Shown: positions 35,723 to 44,735, counted from the stretch's first letter. The stretch is DNA of 64,000 nt from Acidobacteriaceae bacterium (GCA_025462885.1 JAOAPN010000004.1:434001-498000); one strand, 5' to 3'. Translations and numbers: made by a program. The notes: generated from the letters alone by a model not told the origin.

Positions 35723-36319
35723 ATGCGCGAGTTAACGGTGGGACGGCGGTGGTTTCTCAGGGGTGCGGTTTGTCTCTGGGTGATAGCGGGGCTGGGTGGA
35801 GCTGAGGTGTGGGCGCAGGGTGCTCCGCCGGCTACGGTGTATGTGATTCGTCATGCGGAGAAGCTGACGGATGGGCGGATCGACCTGTCGGAGAAAGGAT
35901 TTGAGCGGGCGCGGGTGCTGCCGTTGTTATTCCTGCCGGTTGCGGGGAGCGGGCGGGTGGCACTGGCGCGGCCGGAGGTGCTGATTGCCACGCACCAGAG
36001 TCCGAAGTCGAATCGTCCGGTGCAGACGATCGAACCGCTGGCGGCGGCTTTGAAGTTGCCGATCCAGCATGACGTGATGAACGAGGACTATGCGCTGCTG
36101 GCGCAGGATTTGCTGAGCGGAAAGTATGCGGGGAAGGTGGTGCTGGTGTCCTGGCACCATGGGAAGATTCCGGCGCTGGTGGAGGCGCTGGGGGCCAAGG
36201 CTCCTTATACTCCGTGGCCGGACGAGCAGTTCGACCGCATCTGGCGGCTGGACTGGCGGGAGGGCAGGGTAGTGCTGACGGACCTGCCGCACGGACTTTT
36301 GCCGGGGGATTCCAAGTAA
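35723..36319 (+). CDS. Exported histidine-phosphatase-family protein
   Basis: 198 residues. An Arg-rich twin-arginine-like N-terminus (VGRRWFLRGAVCLWVIAGLGG) suggests export, possibly by Tat. The phosphohistidine motif is VYVIRHAEKLTDGRID (RHA type of the histidine-phosphatase fold), and VVLVSWHHGKIPALVEALG carries the second conserved His. The substrate is unknown. ATG at 35723 is chosen so that the signal begins the protein; ATG at 35678 upstream is unlikely. It is divergent from FTR1 across the tandem operator region. Confidence 0.8.
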   Translation: MRELTVGRRWFLRGAVCLWVIAGLGGAEVWAQGAPPATVYVIRHAEKLTDGRIDLSEKGFERARVLPLLFLPVAGSGRVALARPEVLIATHQSPKSNRPVQTIEPLAAALKLPIQHDVMNEDYALLAQDLLSGKYAGKVVLVSWHHGKIPALVEALGAKAPYTPWPDEQFDRIWRLDWREGRVVLTDLPHGLLPGDSK

Positions 36320-36341
36320 GGATGAATGTTTTTGGGGGGGA

Positions 36342-36418
36342 TGGTGCGCCCGGAAGGAGTCGAACCTCCGACCTACTGGTTCGTAGCCAGTTGCTCTATC
36401 CAGCTGAGCTACGGGCGC
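36342..36418 (-). tRNA. tRNA-Arg (anticodon ACG)
   Basis: Minus-strand cloverleaf of 74 nt plus encoded CCA. The acceptor GCGCCCG pairs with CGGGCGC, the D arm is GCTC/GAGC, the anticodon arm is ACTGG-CTACGAA-CCAGT with anticodon ACG (wobble base A, normally deaminated to inosine to read CGU/C/A), and the T arm has GGAGG-TTCGACT-CCTTC. The discriminator is A followed by CCA. Confidence 0.97.
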
Positions 36419-36496
36419 ACGTTGCGATGCTGCAACTTTTCAAGAATAGCCGATATTGATGGTTAGGGCAACCCGTGGGTGTGGATATGCAGGTTC

Positions 36497-36542
36497 AACA
36501 AAAGGCATCGGGATCCTCCGCGTGGAGCGAAGGATCCCGATG
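36497..36542 (-). terminator. Terminator of the TonB-receptor gene
   Basis: Read on the minus strand, CATCGGGATCCT pairs with AGGATCCCGATG in a 12-bp stem and is followed by CCTTTTGTT. It lies 31 bases past the receptor stop codon. Confidence 0.8.
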
Positions 36543-36572
36543 GTTGGTTTGGGGTTGCGGTTTTGCGACGGG

Positions 36573-39500
36573 TTAGAAGGAGTAGCGCAAGCTGAACTGC
36601 ATCTGCCGCTCCGAGGCGTAGGTGTTGCCCTTGCCAGTGACGCGTCCGAAGGTGCTGCTGGTTGGGGACACGTCCGGATTGTCGAGGTTGGGATGGTTCG
36701 TGTAGTTGAATCCCTCAGCCTTGAAGACCAGTTGATGGTTGTCATGATTGGGGATGACGTGGAAGGCTTTCTGGAGCGCAGCGGAGAAGCTCTGGAAGCC
36801 GGGACCATAGATCAAACCACGCATACCACGCGGAGCGAAGGTGCCGACCGGGGCAGCCGACCAGACTCCTGCACCTACACCCTCAAACCACTGGTTGGCC
36901 GTCTTGCCGCCGGGAGAGAACTGGTGGGGCAGGCGTGGGTTCTGGGATACGACCCAAAGCTGGTTGCCTGATCCCGGTCCGACTCCTGCACGGTCGTTGT
37001 TTTGTGAGACGGTCTGCGGCCGGCCGGTCTGGCCCTGGATGGTTCCAGAGAACTGCCAGTCGCCCAGGACGCTGCGGGCAAAGACATTGCTCATGCTGTT
37101 TGCGTACTTGAGATCCCAGACGTAGTTCAGCACTATTACGTGACGGGTGTCGAAGTCGCTGGGCCCGTAGAAGAGTTTGTTGCTGAATGCGTTGGGAAGG
37201 CTGGTTCCGTTCGAAGAGCCGTAGTCGAGGCTCTTGGACCAGGTGTATGCCGCTCCGAAGAGGAAGCCCTTGGTGAGGCGGCGCTTCATATTGGCCTGCA
37301 GGGAGTGGTAGTTGGAGCCGCCCTGATTCTGCGACTCGACGATGGTGGAGTAACCCTTGTAGGGACGAAGGGCATCCGGGTTGACGTTGGGGTTTGCCTG
37401 CACGGTTCCAGGTTGAAGCGCGTTGATGTTGGCGAGCTGCTCGAGGTGGTATCCCCGGCGGCCAACGTAGCTGAGAGTGAAGACCCCCACGTTAGAGAAT
37501 TCATGTTCCACGGTTACGTTCCAACCCCAGGCCTCAGGGCTGGGATAGATGAAGGAGTGCGACGTGAAAGCGAGCGGCGTGGAGTTTACACCGATACCGC
37601 CGGGGTTGTCGGCGCTGCCACGGGTGACGTTCGACGCCGGCTGGAATGGGGCGTTGCCGCCGACGTGCACGGCGTCGCTGATACCAAGGCGCTGGATGTA
37701 CCGTCCGCCACCAGCACGAAGGACTGTGCCGGGTGAGAGCTGATATGCAAAACCGACGCGCGGCTGGATGTTGCTGAACACCGTAGGCGAGTAGTTATTG
37801 CTATAGCCACGGAAGAGACGTTGATAATCGCCGTTCAGGATCGCATCCGGGACGTGACCCTTGGCAGAACTGGGGAAGCCACTGCCGGGGATGACAACGC
37901 CATTCAGAGAATCGCCGCCTGTCGTAAAGCCGGTTACAGGATTCACAGTCGGCGCCAGCGAGGGGTTATAGTCTTTGGGGCTGAAGAAGGCCTGGTTGCC
38001 CCACAGCGCGTGATACGACATCATGACGCTGTAACGAGCGCCATACTCGAGTACCAGCTTTGAATTGACGCGCCACTGATCCTGAGCAAATCCTTCGAAC
38101 ATGTTGCCGCGGAAGAGCGTGTAGGAGCGTGTGCCGATCTCGCCGTAGGTATCGAAGAGACCAAGCGCTGCGTTCGAAATGGCTGATTTCGAAGTCGCAC
38201 CACCACCACGCGCATCATTGAAGGTGAACAAGCCGTTCTGGTTGTTTGTGGTGCCAGGCCGGGTGTTGTCGACGCTGATCTGATCGTAGTTATTCTCGCC
38301 TGCGTACTCCCACAGGCCGCCGAACTTCAAGGTGTGGCTGCCCCAGACCTTGGTTAACGTATCGCCAATGTCGTAGACCATGCCGCCGGAGCGTGACGGA
38401 TAGGGACCACCATCCAGTGTGCCGAAGTTCTGAATCTGAATGGTCGGAATTTTGTCGGGAACGACCTTGCTGGCCGATCCGAAGAGATACGGGTAGTTGA
38501 TGCCGTACCTGGAGCGACTGGAGAGACCCGACGACGTATCGATGCCGATCGTAACGTGATCGGCCGCAGCCGAAACGTAGGCATCGTTCACGATGGTTGG
38601 GCTGACTGTCCAGGTGTAGTGGAAGACGCCAATCTGGTTGGGCCGATGGAAGATGCGAGGGTTGGTGTTGAAGTTGCCGAAGTGCGGCTCGTAGTCGTCG
38701 TAGTTGTAGTTCAGCAGGCTGAAGCGGAAGCGATGCTTCTCTGCAGGGACGAAGTCGATGACGATGCTGTCTTTGCGCTGCTTCTCGGTATAGAGCGCCG
38801 TGTCGGTCCAGTTGCTGGAGGAGTTGTTGGCCAGATTGGGTGAGGGATACGCCCTGAGGAGGCCCAGGCCGTTGGCGCTGAGCTCGCCCGCCGGGATGAT
38901 GTTATTCGCATAGGCAACGCCGGTGTTGGGATTAACGATCTGGACTGGCGCGCTGTAGAAGATGTTGGGTCCGAGCAACTCGCTGAAGTTTCCGTTCCGC
39001 ATCAGGGCCGTCGGGACCTTGAGCGTGGCGGACGAGGTGTCGTCGTGGTTGTATTTCACCCATTCCTGCCCGACGAGGAAGAAGAGCTTGTTGCGATTTT
39101 TGTTGAAGAAGCCGGGGATGGTCACGGGACCGTTGAGGTTCCAGCCAAACTGGTTGTAACGGAACGCGCCTCGCTTCTGGTTGTTGAAGTTGCGACCCCA
39201 TGTGTTCGCGTTCAGAGCGTTGTTGCGGAAGTATTCAAAGGCGCTGCCGTGGAAGTTGTTGGTTCCGCTCTTGGGTACGAGGCGGATCTGGCCGCCTGAG
39301 GTGCGGCCGTACTCGGCGGGATAGCTGGTGGTCAACACCTGCACCTGCGAGGTGGAGTCGACGTCGGCGACACCGACGCTGGTGCCGTTGGAGCGCGTCC
39401 GGACCATCGGGACGCCGTCATAGGTGATCACGCTCTCCTGAGAACGGGCACCGTTTACATTGATGCCGTTATCGAGACCGAAGGAGAAGGCTGCCATCGA

Positions 39501-40010
39501 GTTGCCGCGCACGACGCCGGGCTCAAGCTGGGAGAGGTAGAGGGGATTGCGGCCGTTGAGCTGGATGTTCTTGACCTGCTCCTGGGTGATGAGCTGCCCG
39601 ACCGATCCGCTCTCCGTCTGGACGGTGTTCGCTTCGGCCTGGACGGTAACGTTGGAGGTTACGTCGCCTGCCTTGAGCGTTACATCGATGCGACGGCCGA
39701 TGCTGGGATCGACGTTGACATTGTCATAGGTGACGGACTGAAAGCCGGGCGACTCGAAGCGTACGGTGTAACTGCCGGCGGCCAGATTGGTCAGGGTAAA
39801 GATGCCGCTCTCGTTCGTGGTGATGGTGCGATCGCTGCCGGTGGCATTGTTATGGATCGTGACCTTGGCGTTTGCAACGATTGCGCCGGTCGCGTCGGTT
39901 AGGGCTCCGGATAGCGACGAACTGTCGGATTGCGCCCAGAGAGCCGGCGTAAAGGTTGAGATAAGTAAGAGTAAGAAGAGGAAGGTCGAGAGGGTGGATT
40001 TTGTTCGCAC
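36573..40010 (-). CDS. Oar-like TonB-dependent receptor with carboxypeptidase-regulatory-like domain
   Basis: 1145-residue outer-membrane protein. A signal peptide (LFLLLLISTFTPALWA) is followed by a CarboxypepD_reg-like domain at about 30-115 (GALTDATGAIVANAKVTIHN, AAGSYTVRFESPGFQS), a plug with NGRNPLYLSQLEPGV and SEVITYDGVPMVRTR-type segments, and a long beta barrel ending in the aromatic terminal residues RQMQFSLRYSF. Such receptors import siderophores or oligosaccharides; which here is unknown. The start is GTG at 40010 with GGAG eight bases upstream. It is flanked on both sides by tRNA-Arg genes and preceded by palindromes that could bind a regulator. Confidence 0.93.
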   Translation of the reverse strand: MRTKSTLSTFLFLLLLISTFTPALWAQSDSSSLSGALTDATGAIVANAKVTIHNNATGSDRTITTNESGIFTLTNLAAGSYTVRFESPGFQSVTYDNVNVDPSIGRRIDVTLKAGDVTSNVTVQAEANTVQTESGSVGQLITQEQVKNIQLNGRNPLYLSQLEPGVVRGNSMAAFSFGLDNGINVNGARSQESVITYDGVPMVRTRSNGTSVGVADVDSTSQVQVLTTSYPAEYGRTSGGQIRLVPKSGTNNFHGSAFEYFRNNALNANTWGRNFNNQKRGAFRYNQFGWNLNGPVTIPGFFNKNRNKLFFLVGQEWVKYNHDDTSSATLKVPTALMRNGNFSELLGPNIFYSAPVQIVNPNTGVAYANNIIPAGELSANGLGLLRAYPSPNLANNSSSNWTDTALYTEKQRKDSIVIDFVPAEKHRFRFSLLNYNYDDYEPHFGNFNTNPRIFHRPNQIGVFHYTWTVSPTIVNDAYVSAAADHVTIGIDTSSGLSSRSRYGINYPYLFGSASKVVPDKIPTIQIQNFGTLDGGPYPSRSGGMVYDIGDTLTKVWGSHTLKFGGLWEYAGENNYDQISVDNTRPGTTNNQNGLFTFNDARGGGATSKSAISNAALGLFDTYGEIGTRSYTLFRGNMFEGFAQDQWRVNSKLVLEYGARYSVMMSYHALWGNQAFFSPKDYNPSLAPTVNPVTGFTTGGDSLNGVVIPGSGFPSSAKGHVPDAILNGDYQRLFRGYSNNYSPTVFSNIQPRVGFAYQLSPGTVLRAGGGRYIQRLGISDAVHVGGNAPFQPASNVTRGSADNPGGIGVNSTPLAFTSHSFIYPSPEAWGWNVTVEHEFSNVGVFTLSYVGRRGYHLEQLANINALQPGTVQANPNVNPDALRPYKGYSTIVESQNQGGSNYHSLQANMKRRLTKGFLFGAAYTWSKSLDYGSSNGTSLPNAFSNKLFYGPSDFDTRHVIVLNYVWDLKYANSMSNVFARSVLGDWQFSGTIQGQTGRPQTVSQNNDRAGVGPGSGNQLWVVSQNPRLPHQFSPGGKTANQWFEGVGAGVWSAAPVGTFAPRGMRGLIYGPGFQSFSAALQKAFHVIPNHDNHQLVFKAEGFNYTNHPNLDNPDVSPTSSTFGRVTGKGNTYASERQMQFSLRYSF

Positions 40011-40463
40011 AGTTTGGTCTCCAAAGTTGAAAATTTAGGGGAGATGAAATCGCTTTCGCGGCCTAGTTACCGCTTTCGTTCGCAAATTGAGGCATCTCCT
40101 TTTAGTAGTTCTTAGGAGGGTGTGTCAACTGATTTCTAAGCGGAAATAGTGTCACGCAGATTTGATAAAGCTCTGGTATTGTGGTGTGCCGCTAAGGGAG
40201 GATGGGGAGGTTTTTAGAGAACGTTTTCCGGGCGCAGGAAAGTTTCCTGCGGCTCACAGGTATGTACAGGAAGGGTTTAGAGGGCGAATCTCTCTCAGAA
40301 TGAATTGGGTGGGGTAGTGCAGAGGCGCGTGATGATTTTGCGCAGGCCTCATGCATCAGGCGCGGCATCAAGCGTCAGGAGCAGGGGGGGGTACGCAGAA
40401 TTTTGCTCTGCTCGATACCGTTAGAGGGGTGTGGCGGACGAAGTTTTGAAGCTGTTGATTTTA
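40011..40463. other. Receptor upstream region with two palindromes
   Basis: 453 bases without a gene. Two inverted repeats lie 5 bases apart: GAGAACGTTTTCC at 40217-40229, which has the central AACGTT of LacI-family operators, and the perfect 17-mer GCAGGAAAGTTTCCTGC at 40234-40250. They are about 210-240 bases upstream of the receptor start. The remainder holds no clear promoter, repeat or small gene. Confidence 0.5.
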
Positions 40464-40540
40464 TGGTGCGCCCGGAAGGATTCGAACCTCCGACCCTTTG
40501 GTTCGAAGCCAAATGCTCTATCCAGCTGAGCTACGGGCGC
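40464..40540 (-). tRNA. tRNA-Arg (anticodon TCG)
   Basis: Cloverleaf of 74 nt with encoded CCA. The acceptor and D arm are identical to the first tRNA-Arg; the anticodon arm is TTTGG-CTTCGAA-CCAAA with anticodon TCG, reading CGA/CGG codons. The T arm is GGAGG-TTCGAAT-CCTTC. Same strand as tRNA-Arg(ACG), 4 kb apart. Confidence 0.97.
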
Positions 40541-40578
40541 ATGGGGTATGGAAAGATTGTACGACGCTGATTGTACCG

Positions 40579-40848
40579 CTAGCTTGCGGGCGGTGGAGCG
40601 GGGGCTGGCGGCGGGGGTGTCGTGTACATCGGAAGTGCCTCTACGATGTTGAGGCCGGCGCGACGCAGGAGCTGGTGGATGACGGGCTCGGTGAGGCGGG
40701 TGGCGTCGTATTCGATGCGGGCGGTCTTTTCCTTCTCGTTGATCTCGAGTTTCCGGACTCCGTATACATCCCGAACCTTGGAGATGGCGAGGATGGCTGC
40801 CTCGGTGGGCGGGGTTCCGTAGCGGTAGAGGACGTCAAGCTGGGTCAT
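40579..40848 (-). CDS. Small heavy-metal-associated-like (ferredoxin-fold) protein
   Basis: 89 residues. MTQLDVLYRYGTPPTEAAILAISKVRDVYGVRKLEINEKEKTARIEYDATRL fits the beta-alpha-beta-beta-alpha-beta HMA fold, but the usual metal-binding CxxC is absent, so metal binding is doubtful. The tail is Pro-rich (TTPPPPAPAPPPAS). It lies between tRNA-Arg and the TlpA-like gene on the same strand with a 58-base gap. No function assigned. Confidence 0.6.
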   Translation of the reverse strand: MTQLDVLYRYGTPPTEAAILAISKVRDVYGVRKLEINEKEKTARIEYDATRLTEPVIHQLLRRAGLNIVEALPMYTTPPPPAPAPPPAS

Positions 40849-40906
40849 GGGGTGATGATATCAGTGAAGAACAGTTGGTAGTTGTGAGTTGGTAGTGAGG
40901 CTTGGC

Positions 40907-41413
40907 TTAGAGGTGGGTTAGGTATTCGAGGATTTCCGGGCTGGTCCAGTTCTGGGCGGAGACGAACTTGCGGCGGAGAATGCCCTGGCGGTCGATGATG
41001 TAGGTCTCGGGGATCTGGGCGGTGCCGTACATGGCGTTGATGCGCTGGGTCGGGTCGCGGACGGTGAGGAGATCGACGTGATTCTGGGTGAGGAAGCGGT
41101 GGTAGAGAGTGGCGTCTTCGTCCATGCTGATGGCGACGACGGTGACCTGGGGGAGTTTGCGCTGCATTTCGAGCAGGCTGGGGACCTCTTCGATGCAGGG
41201 GACGCACCAGGTGGCCCAGAGGTTGAGGACCACGATTTTGCCCCGCAGTTTGCTGAGGTCGGCGGTGTTGGTGTCGTCGGAGACGGTGAACTGGGGGGCC
41301 GGGCTGCCGATGCGGCCGGGGTGGCTGCCGCGGTCGCAGCCGGCGGTGAGGAGCGTCAGGAAAGCGAGAGTCGAGGCGAGGCTGGTTGCGAATCTGGATC
41401 TGCGTGTGGGCAT
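40907..41413 (-). CDS. TlpA/ResA-type thioredoxin-fold lipoprotein
   Basis: 168 residues. Lipobox LLTAGC at the end of the signal; the active site WATWCVPCIEEVP is a classic CxxC thiol oxidoreductase with the cis-Pro in QIPETYIIDRQG. Such proteins keep periplasmic cysteines reduced, for instance in cytochrome c maturation; the electron source could be the DsbD protein encoded 22 kb away. No cytochrome-maturation genes are adjacent. Confidence 0.9.
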   Translation of the reverse strand: MPTRRSRFATSLASTLAFLTLLTAGCDRGSHPGRIGSPAPQFTVSDDTNTADLSKLRGKIVVLNLWATWCVPCIEEVPSLLEMQRKLPQVTVVAISMDEDATLYHRFLTQNHVDLLTVRDPTQRINAMYGTAQIPETYIIDRQGILRRKFVSAQNWTSPEILEYLTHL

Positions 41414-41443
41414 TCGGTGCTCCGCTTCCTATAATACGAAGTC

Positions 41444-42559
41444 GTGAATGATGCTGACGGAATTTTGCGGGACGCGACGGTAGAAGGTGACGATGCGGGC
41501 GAGAGTTTAGCCCGGGCGATGGAGTTGACGGTGATCGTTCCGGCCCGGAATGAAGGGGCTGCGTTGCCGGGTTTTCTGGAGTCGGTTCTGGCGCAGTCGG
41601 AGCCGGGGTTCACGCTGGGGGTGCAGTGGGAGTTGATCGTGGTGAACGACGACTCCGGCGACGGGACGCGGGAGATTGCGGAAGAGGCCGCGGCGGGTCG
41701 GGAGGGCGTGACGGTGATGGACGCGCCTCCGCTGGATCTCTCCGACCGGGGCGGTTTTACGGGGAAGACCAACGCCTGCTGGGCGGGGGCACAGGCGGCG
41801 CAGGGGCGGTGGCTGCTGTTTACGGACGCGGATACGGTGCATGAGAGCGGCGATCTTTCGCGGTCGATCCGGGAGGCGGAGAAGCATCATGCGCTACTGC
41901 TGTCCTACTCGCCCCGGCAGATCGTGGAGGGCTTCTGGCAGCGGGCGGTGATGCCGCTGGTGTTTTCGGAACTGGCGAGTGTGTATCCGTCGAAGCAGGT
42001 GAACGATCCTGACAACCGGCTGGCGGCGGCGAATGGGCAGTTTCTGCTGGTGGAGCGGGAGGCTTATTTTTCAGTCGGTGGACACAGAGCCCTGGGGCGG
42101 GAGGTGCTGGAGGATGTCGCGCTGGCGCACCGGATCAAGCGGGGTCCGCGGGTCATCCGGTTTCGGTATGCGCCGGATGCTCTTTCGACGCGGATGTACC
42201 GGACGACGGCAGAGATGATTGAGGGCTGGACCAAGAACCTGGCGCTGTTGTTTCCTTCGCCCATAGCGCTTGCACTTTGGCGGGTGCTGGATTTTCTGTT
42301 GTTCTTCGGCTTGCCGATTGTAGCGATGCTTGTTCCGCCCAAGATTCCTTACCAGGGCGTGGTGTTTCTGCTGCTCTGGGTGCGGACTTGTTTCCGGTTC
42401 TATAACCGGGTGATGCGGTCGAACTTTCCGGTGGTTGATGTGGCGATTTCTATTTTGGGGATTCCGATGTTTGTTTATTTGCTGCTGCGGAGCGTGGTGC
42501 ATCATCGGGTCAACAAATCGGTGGCGTGGAAGGGACGCAGCTATAAGACTTCACGCTAG
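41444..42559 (+). CDS. Membrane-bound family 2 glycosyltransferase
   Basis: 371 residues. GT-A fold motifs: ELTVIVPARNEGAALPGF, ELIVVNDDSGDGTREIAEE, GRWLLFTDADTVHESGD (DxD-like DAD), NGQFLLVEREAYFSVGG and GREVLEDVALAHRIK (the ED region). Three or four helices follow (from LWRVLDFLLFFGLPIVAMLV). It may transfer sugars to a membrane lipid; hopanoid- or carotenoid-type glycosyltransferases look similar. The donor and acceptor are unknown. Divergent from the TlpA-like gene by 30 bases. Confidence 0.85.
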   Translation: MNDADGILRDATVEGDDAGESLARAMELTVIVPARNEGAALPGFLESVLAQSEPGFTLGVQWELIVVNDDSGDGTREIAEEAAAGREGVTVMDAPPLDLSDRGGFTGKTNACWAGAQAAQGRWLLFTDADTVHESGDLSRSIREAEKHHALLLSYSPRQIVEGFWQRAVMPLVFSELASVYPSKQVNDPDNRLAAANGQFLLVEREAYFSVGGHRALGREVLEDVALAHRIKRGPRVIRFRYAPDALSTRMYRTTAEMIEGWTKNLALLFPSPIALALWRVLDFLLFFGLPIVAMLVPPKIPYQGVVFLLLWVRTCFRFYNRVMRSNFPVVDVAISILGIPMFVYLLLRSVVHHRVNKSVAWKGRSYKTSR

Positions 42560-42661
42560 TTAGGGGCGGGGGATGAATCGTGGCCTGCTTTGTGTCGTCT
42601 AATGGTGAAAGTTGTGAGTTGTCAGGTCTTAGTAGAAAACTACGATTTGGAAAGTTTTTAT

Positions 42662-43072
42662 ATGATTCTCTTGACCCGCAAGGCTGAGTTCTCGTCCGCG
42701 CACTTCTACTGGAATGACCAATGGTCGCAGGAGGAGAATGAGCGCGTGTTTGGCAAGTGTGCCAACCGGAATGGGCATGGGCACAACTACACGCTGGAGG
42801 TCACGGTCTCCGGTGAAGTGGATCCTGTCACCGGGTTCGTCGTGGACTTGAAGGAGTTGAAGGACATTCTGGAGCGTGAGGTGGTGAGCGTGTACGATCA
42901 TCGCCATTTGAACCTCGAGGTGCCGGAGTTCAGGACTGCGATCCCGACGACGGAGAATATTGCAATTGCGATCTGGAAGCGGCTGGACGGGAAGGTTCCC
43001 GGTGCAGCGTTGTATCGCGTTCGGGTGTATGAGATGGCGGATCTGTTTGCGGACTACTACGGTGAGGCGTGA
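42662..43072 (+). CDS. 6-Pyruvoyl-tetrahydropterin synthase family protein, paralog 1
   Basis: 136 residues of the PTPS/QueD fold. Zinc ligands H14, H39 and H41 (SSAHFY, RNGHGHNY), catalytic C33 (FGKCANRN), Asp-His in VYDHRHLN, and Glu in MADLFADYYGEA-like ends. PTPS makes 6-pyruvoyl-tetrahydropterin from dihydroneopterin triphosphate; QueD makes 6-carboxy-tetrahydropterin for queuosine. It overlaps the second paralog (TGATG) and precedes folE, so the three are probably co-transcribed. The ATG at 42662 is the first good start. Confidence 0.9.
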   Translation: MILLTRKAEFSSAHFYWNDQWSQEENERVFGKCANRNGHGHNYTLEVTVSGEVDPVTGFVVDLKELKDILEREVVSVYDHRHLNLEVPEFRTAIPTTENIAIAIWKRLDGKVPGAALYRVRVYEMADLFADYYGEA

Positions 43073-43500
43073 TGGCAAAGGCGTATCTCTCACGGCGATA
43101 TCATTTCAGCGCTTCGCACCGATTGCACAGCGATACGTTCAGCGAAGACCGGAATCGCGCGGTGTATGGGAAGTGCAATAATCCGCACGGGCATGGGCAC
43201 AATTATGTGGTCCAGGTAACGTTTGGCGGGACGGTCGATCCTGTGACGGGGATGGTGTGCGATCTCGGGGCATTGGATGCGTTCGCGCGCAAGAACCTGG
43301 TGGAGCGCTTTGATCACACCAACTTGAACATGCTGGAGTGCTTTCGCGAAACCGTATCGACGACAGAGAATCTAACTATTGAAGTACACCGCATCTTTGA
43401 GGGCTTTACCGCGGCCCATCTGGAGCGGGTACACATTGAAGAGACGAGCAATAACTCCTTCGACTACTCCGGCGGTATGGAGAGGTCGGGGAGGATCTAG
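43072..43500 (+). CDS. 6-Pyruvoyl-tetrahydropterin synthase family protein, paralog 2
   Basis: 142 residues, clearly related to paralog 1 but divergent. Zinc ligands H16, H41 and H43 (SASHRLH, PHGHGHNY), C35 (YGKCNNPH), and FDHTNLN with VSTTENL later. The start ATG at 43072 overlaps the first gene's TGA. Both active-site sets are intact, so two different pterin reactions, or one pterin and one queuosine reaction, are possible; no queE, queC or sepiapterin reductase gene is visible here. Confidence 0.9.
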   Translation: MAKAYLSRRYHFSASHRLHSDTFSEDRNRAVYGKCNNPHGHGHNYVVQVTFGGTVDPVTGMVCDLGALDAFARKNLVERFDHTNLNMLECFRETVSTTENLTIEVHRIFEGFTAAHLERVHIEETSNNSFDYSGGMERSGRI

Positions 43501-43503
43501 CAG

Positions 43504-44142
43504 GTGAAAGGCCCAATCATGGCAGGTACATTAGCAAGTCTGGAGCCGGCTGCGCTGGACGGCTTGACGTTAGAAGGTGCAACGACGCAGGATCTGTATC
43601 GGGAACTTCTGTCTCGGCTGGGAGAGGATCCCGATCGGGATGGACTGCTGCGGACTCCGGAGCGGATGGAGAAGTCGCTGAAGTTCCTGACGCGCGGCTA
43701 CACGATGGACGTGACCGAGGTGCTGCATGACGCCCTGTTCGACGTGGACTATGACGAGATGGTGATCGTGAAGGACATCGAGTTCTACTCGATGTGCGAG
43801 CACCATATGCTGCCGTTCTTCGGCAAGGCGCATGTGGCTTACGTTCCGGATGGCAAGGTGATCGGCCTGAGCAAGATTCCGCGGCTGGTGGATGTGTTCG
43901 CACGGCGGTTGCAGGTTCAGGAGCGTCTCACGCGGCAGATTGCAGATGCGATTACCGAAGCAATTCATCCGCAGGGTGTGGCTGTAATTCTCGAAGGGCA
44001 ACATCTCTGCATGATGATGCGTGGGGTTGAGAAACAGCATTCATCTACGGTGACGTCGGCGATGCTGGGTGTTTTCAAGAGCCAGTTGCAGACTCGCAAT
44101 GAATTTCTGTCGCTGGTGCGCAGCCAGGGTAGAGGATTCTAG
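43504..44142 (+). CDS. folE: GTP cyclohydrolase I
   Basis: Opens the GTP ring to give dihydroneopterin triphosphate, entry to folate and pterin synthesis. About 212 residues with [21 protein letters not shown] (zinc-binding Cys and His), [23 protein letters not shown] and [19 protein letters not shown] (third zinc Cys). Start GTG 43504 has GGAGG nine bases before it; ATG 43519 with AAAGG is a close alternative. It is placed directly after two PTPS-family genes, with a terminator following. Confidence 0.95.
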   Translation: MKGPIMAGTLASLEPAALDGLTLEGATTQDLYRELLSRLGEDPDRDGLLRTPERMEKSLKFLTRGYTMDVTEVLHDALFDVDYDEMVIVKDIEFYSMCEHHMLPFFGKAHVAYVPDGKVIGLSKIPRLVDVFARRLQVQERLTRQIADAITEAIHPQGVAVILEGQHLCMMMRGVEKQHSSTVTSAMLGVFKSQLQTRNEFLSLVRSQGRGF

Positions 44143-44177
44143 AAGTTCTGTTGTGCTTCAGTCGGAACGATAGATCA

Positions 44178-44203
44178 GCCCAGCTTTGTAGCTGGGTTTT
44201 TTC
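44178..44203 (+). terminator. Terminator after folE
   Basis: GCCCAGCT-TTGT-AGCTGGG followed by TTTTTT: a seven-base stem with a tetraloop and a clean T-run, about 35 bases after the folE stop. Confidence 0.88.
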
Positions 44204-44306
44204 TATGCAGCCTATCCACGAACTGCAAGTGGCAAGCACTCTTCGGTTCGTGTCGTGAACGCTCGGCGACTTTGGCTGGCGCCTCGGACGCATGTATGAA
44301 GCTTGC

Positions 44307-44552
44307 TTAACGCGTCTCCGGGCGGTCGTCGAATAAAACTTCCCGAAGATTATTCAGGTGCCACTCCATCATGCGGAGATGAAGTTTGATCTGCTGAGGG
44401 TATTCGGCTTCGAGAAGAATGAGATAGCGCAGGTTCTGGAGAGAATCGAGGTGATTTCTGCAATTAGTGAGCGTTTCTCCGCTAAAGGTTTGATCCAAGG
44501 GGAAAGAGTCCCTCTGATCCATATGTAGCTCTATTGGATCGTTTCGTTCCAT
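44307..44552 (-). CDS. Small protein of unknown function
   Basis: 81 residues, largely helical by composition (LTNCRNHLDSLQNLRYLILLEAEYPQQIKLHLRMMEWHLNNLREVLFD), rich in Leu and acidic or basic residues, no membrane segment. A ribosome-binding site AGGTG lies six bases before ATG 44552. It is alone between folE and truB. No family is recognised; it could be a small regulatory or antiparallel helical protein. Base composition and the ribosome-binding site support it as a real gene, but this is not certain. Confidence 0.5.
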   Translation of the reverse strand: MERNDPIELHMDQRDSFPLDQTFSGETLTNCRNHLDSLQNLRYLILLEAEYPQQIKLHLRMMEWHLNNLREVLFDDRPETR

Positions 44553-44735
44553 TGGGCACCTATGCGTCGCACTGTGGTTTGCGACTTATGTTACTTAGGA
44601 TGCGGATAGGTCGGAAAACGCATAGTTCGATTTGTAATTTGGTGTGGTCGAGGGTGGCTTTGGAGTGATTTTTACCAGCATTTTGACACACGCGTCCGCA
44701 AGCGCGGCTTCGCTAGAAGCATTAGTCTGGTGTAG

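Noticed and set aside
36342..40540. Genomic island bounded by tRNA-Arg genes
   Set aside because: No integrase, no attachment-site repeat and no shift in composition seen; kept only as a low-interest observation.
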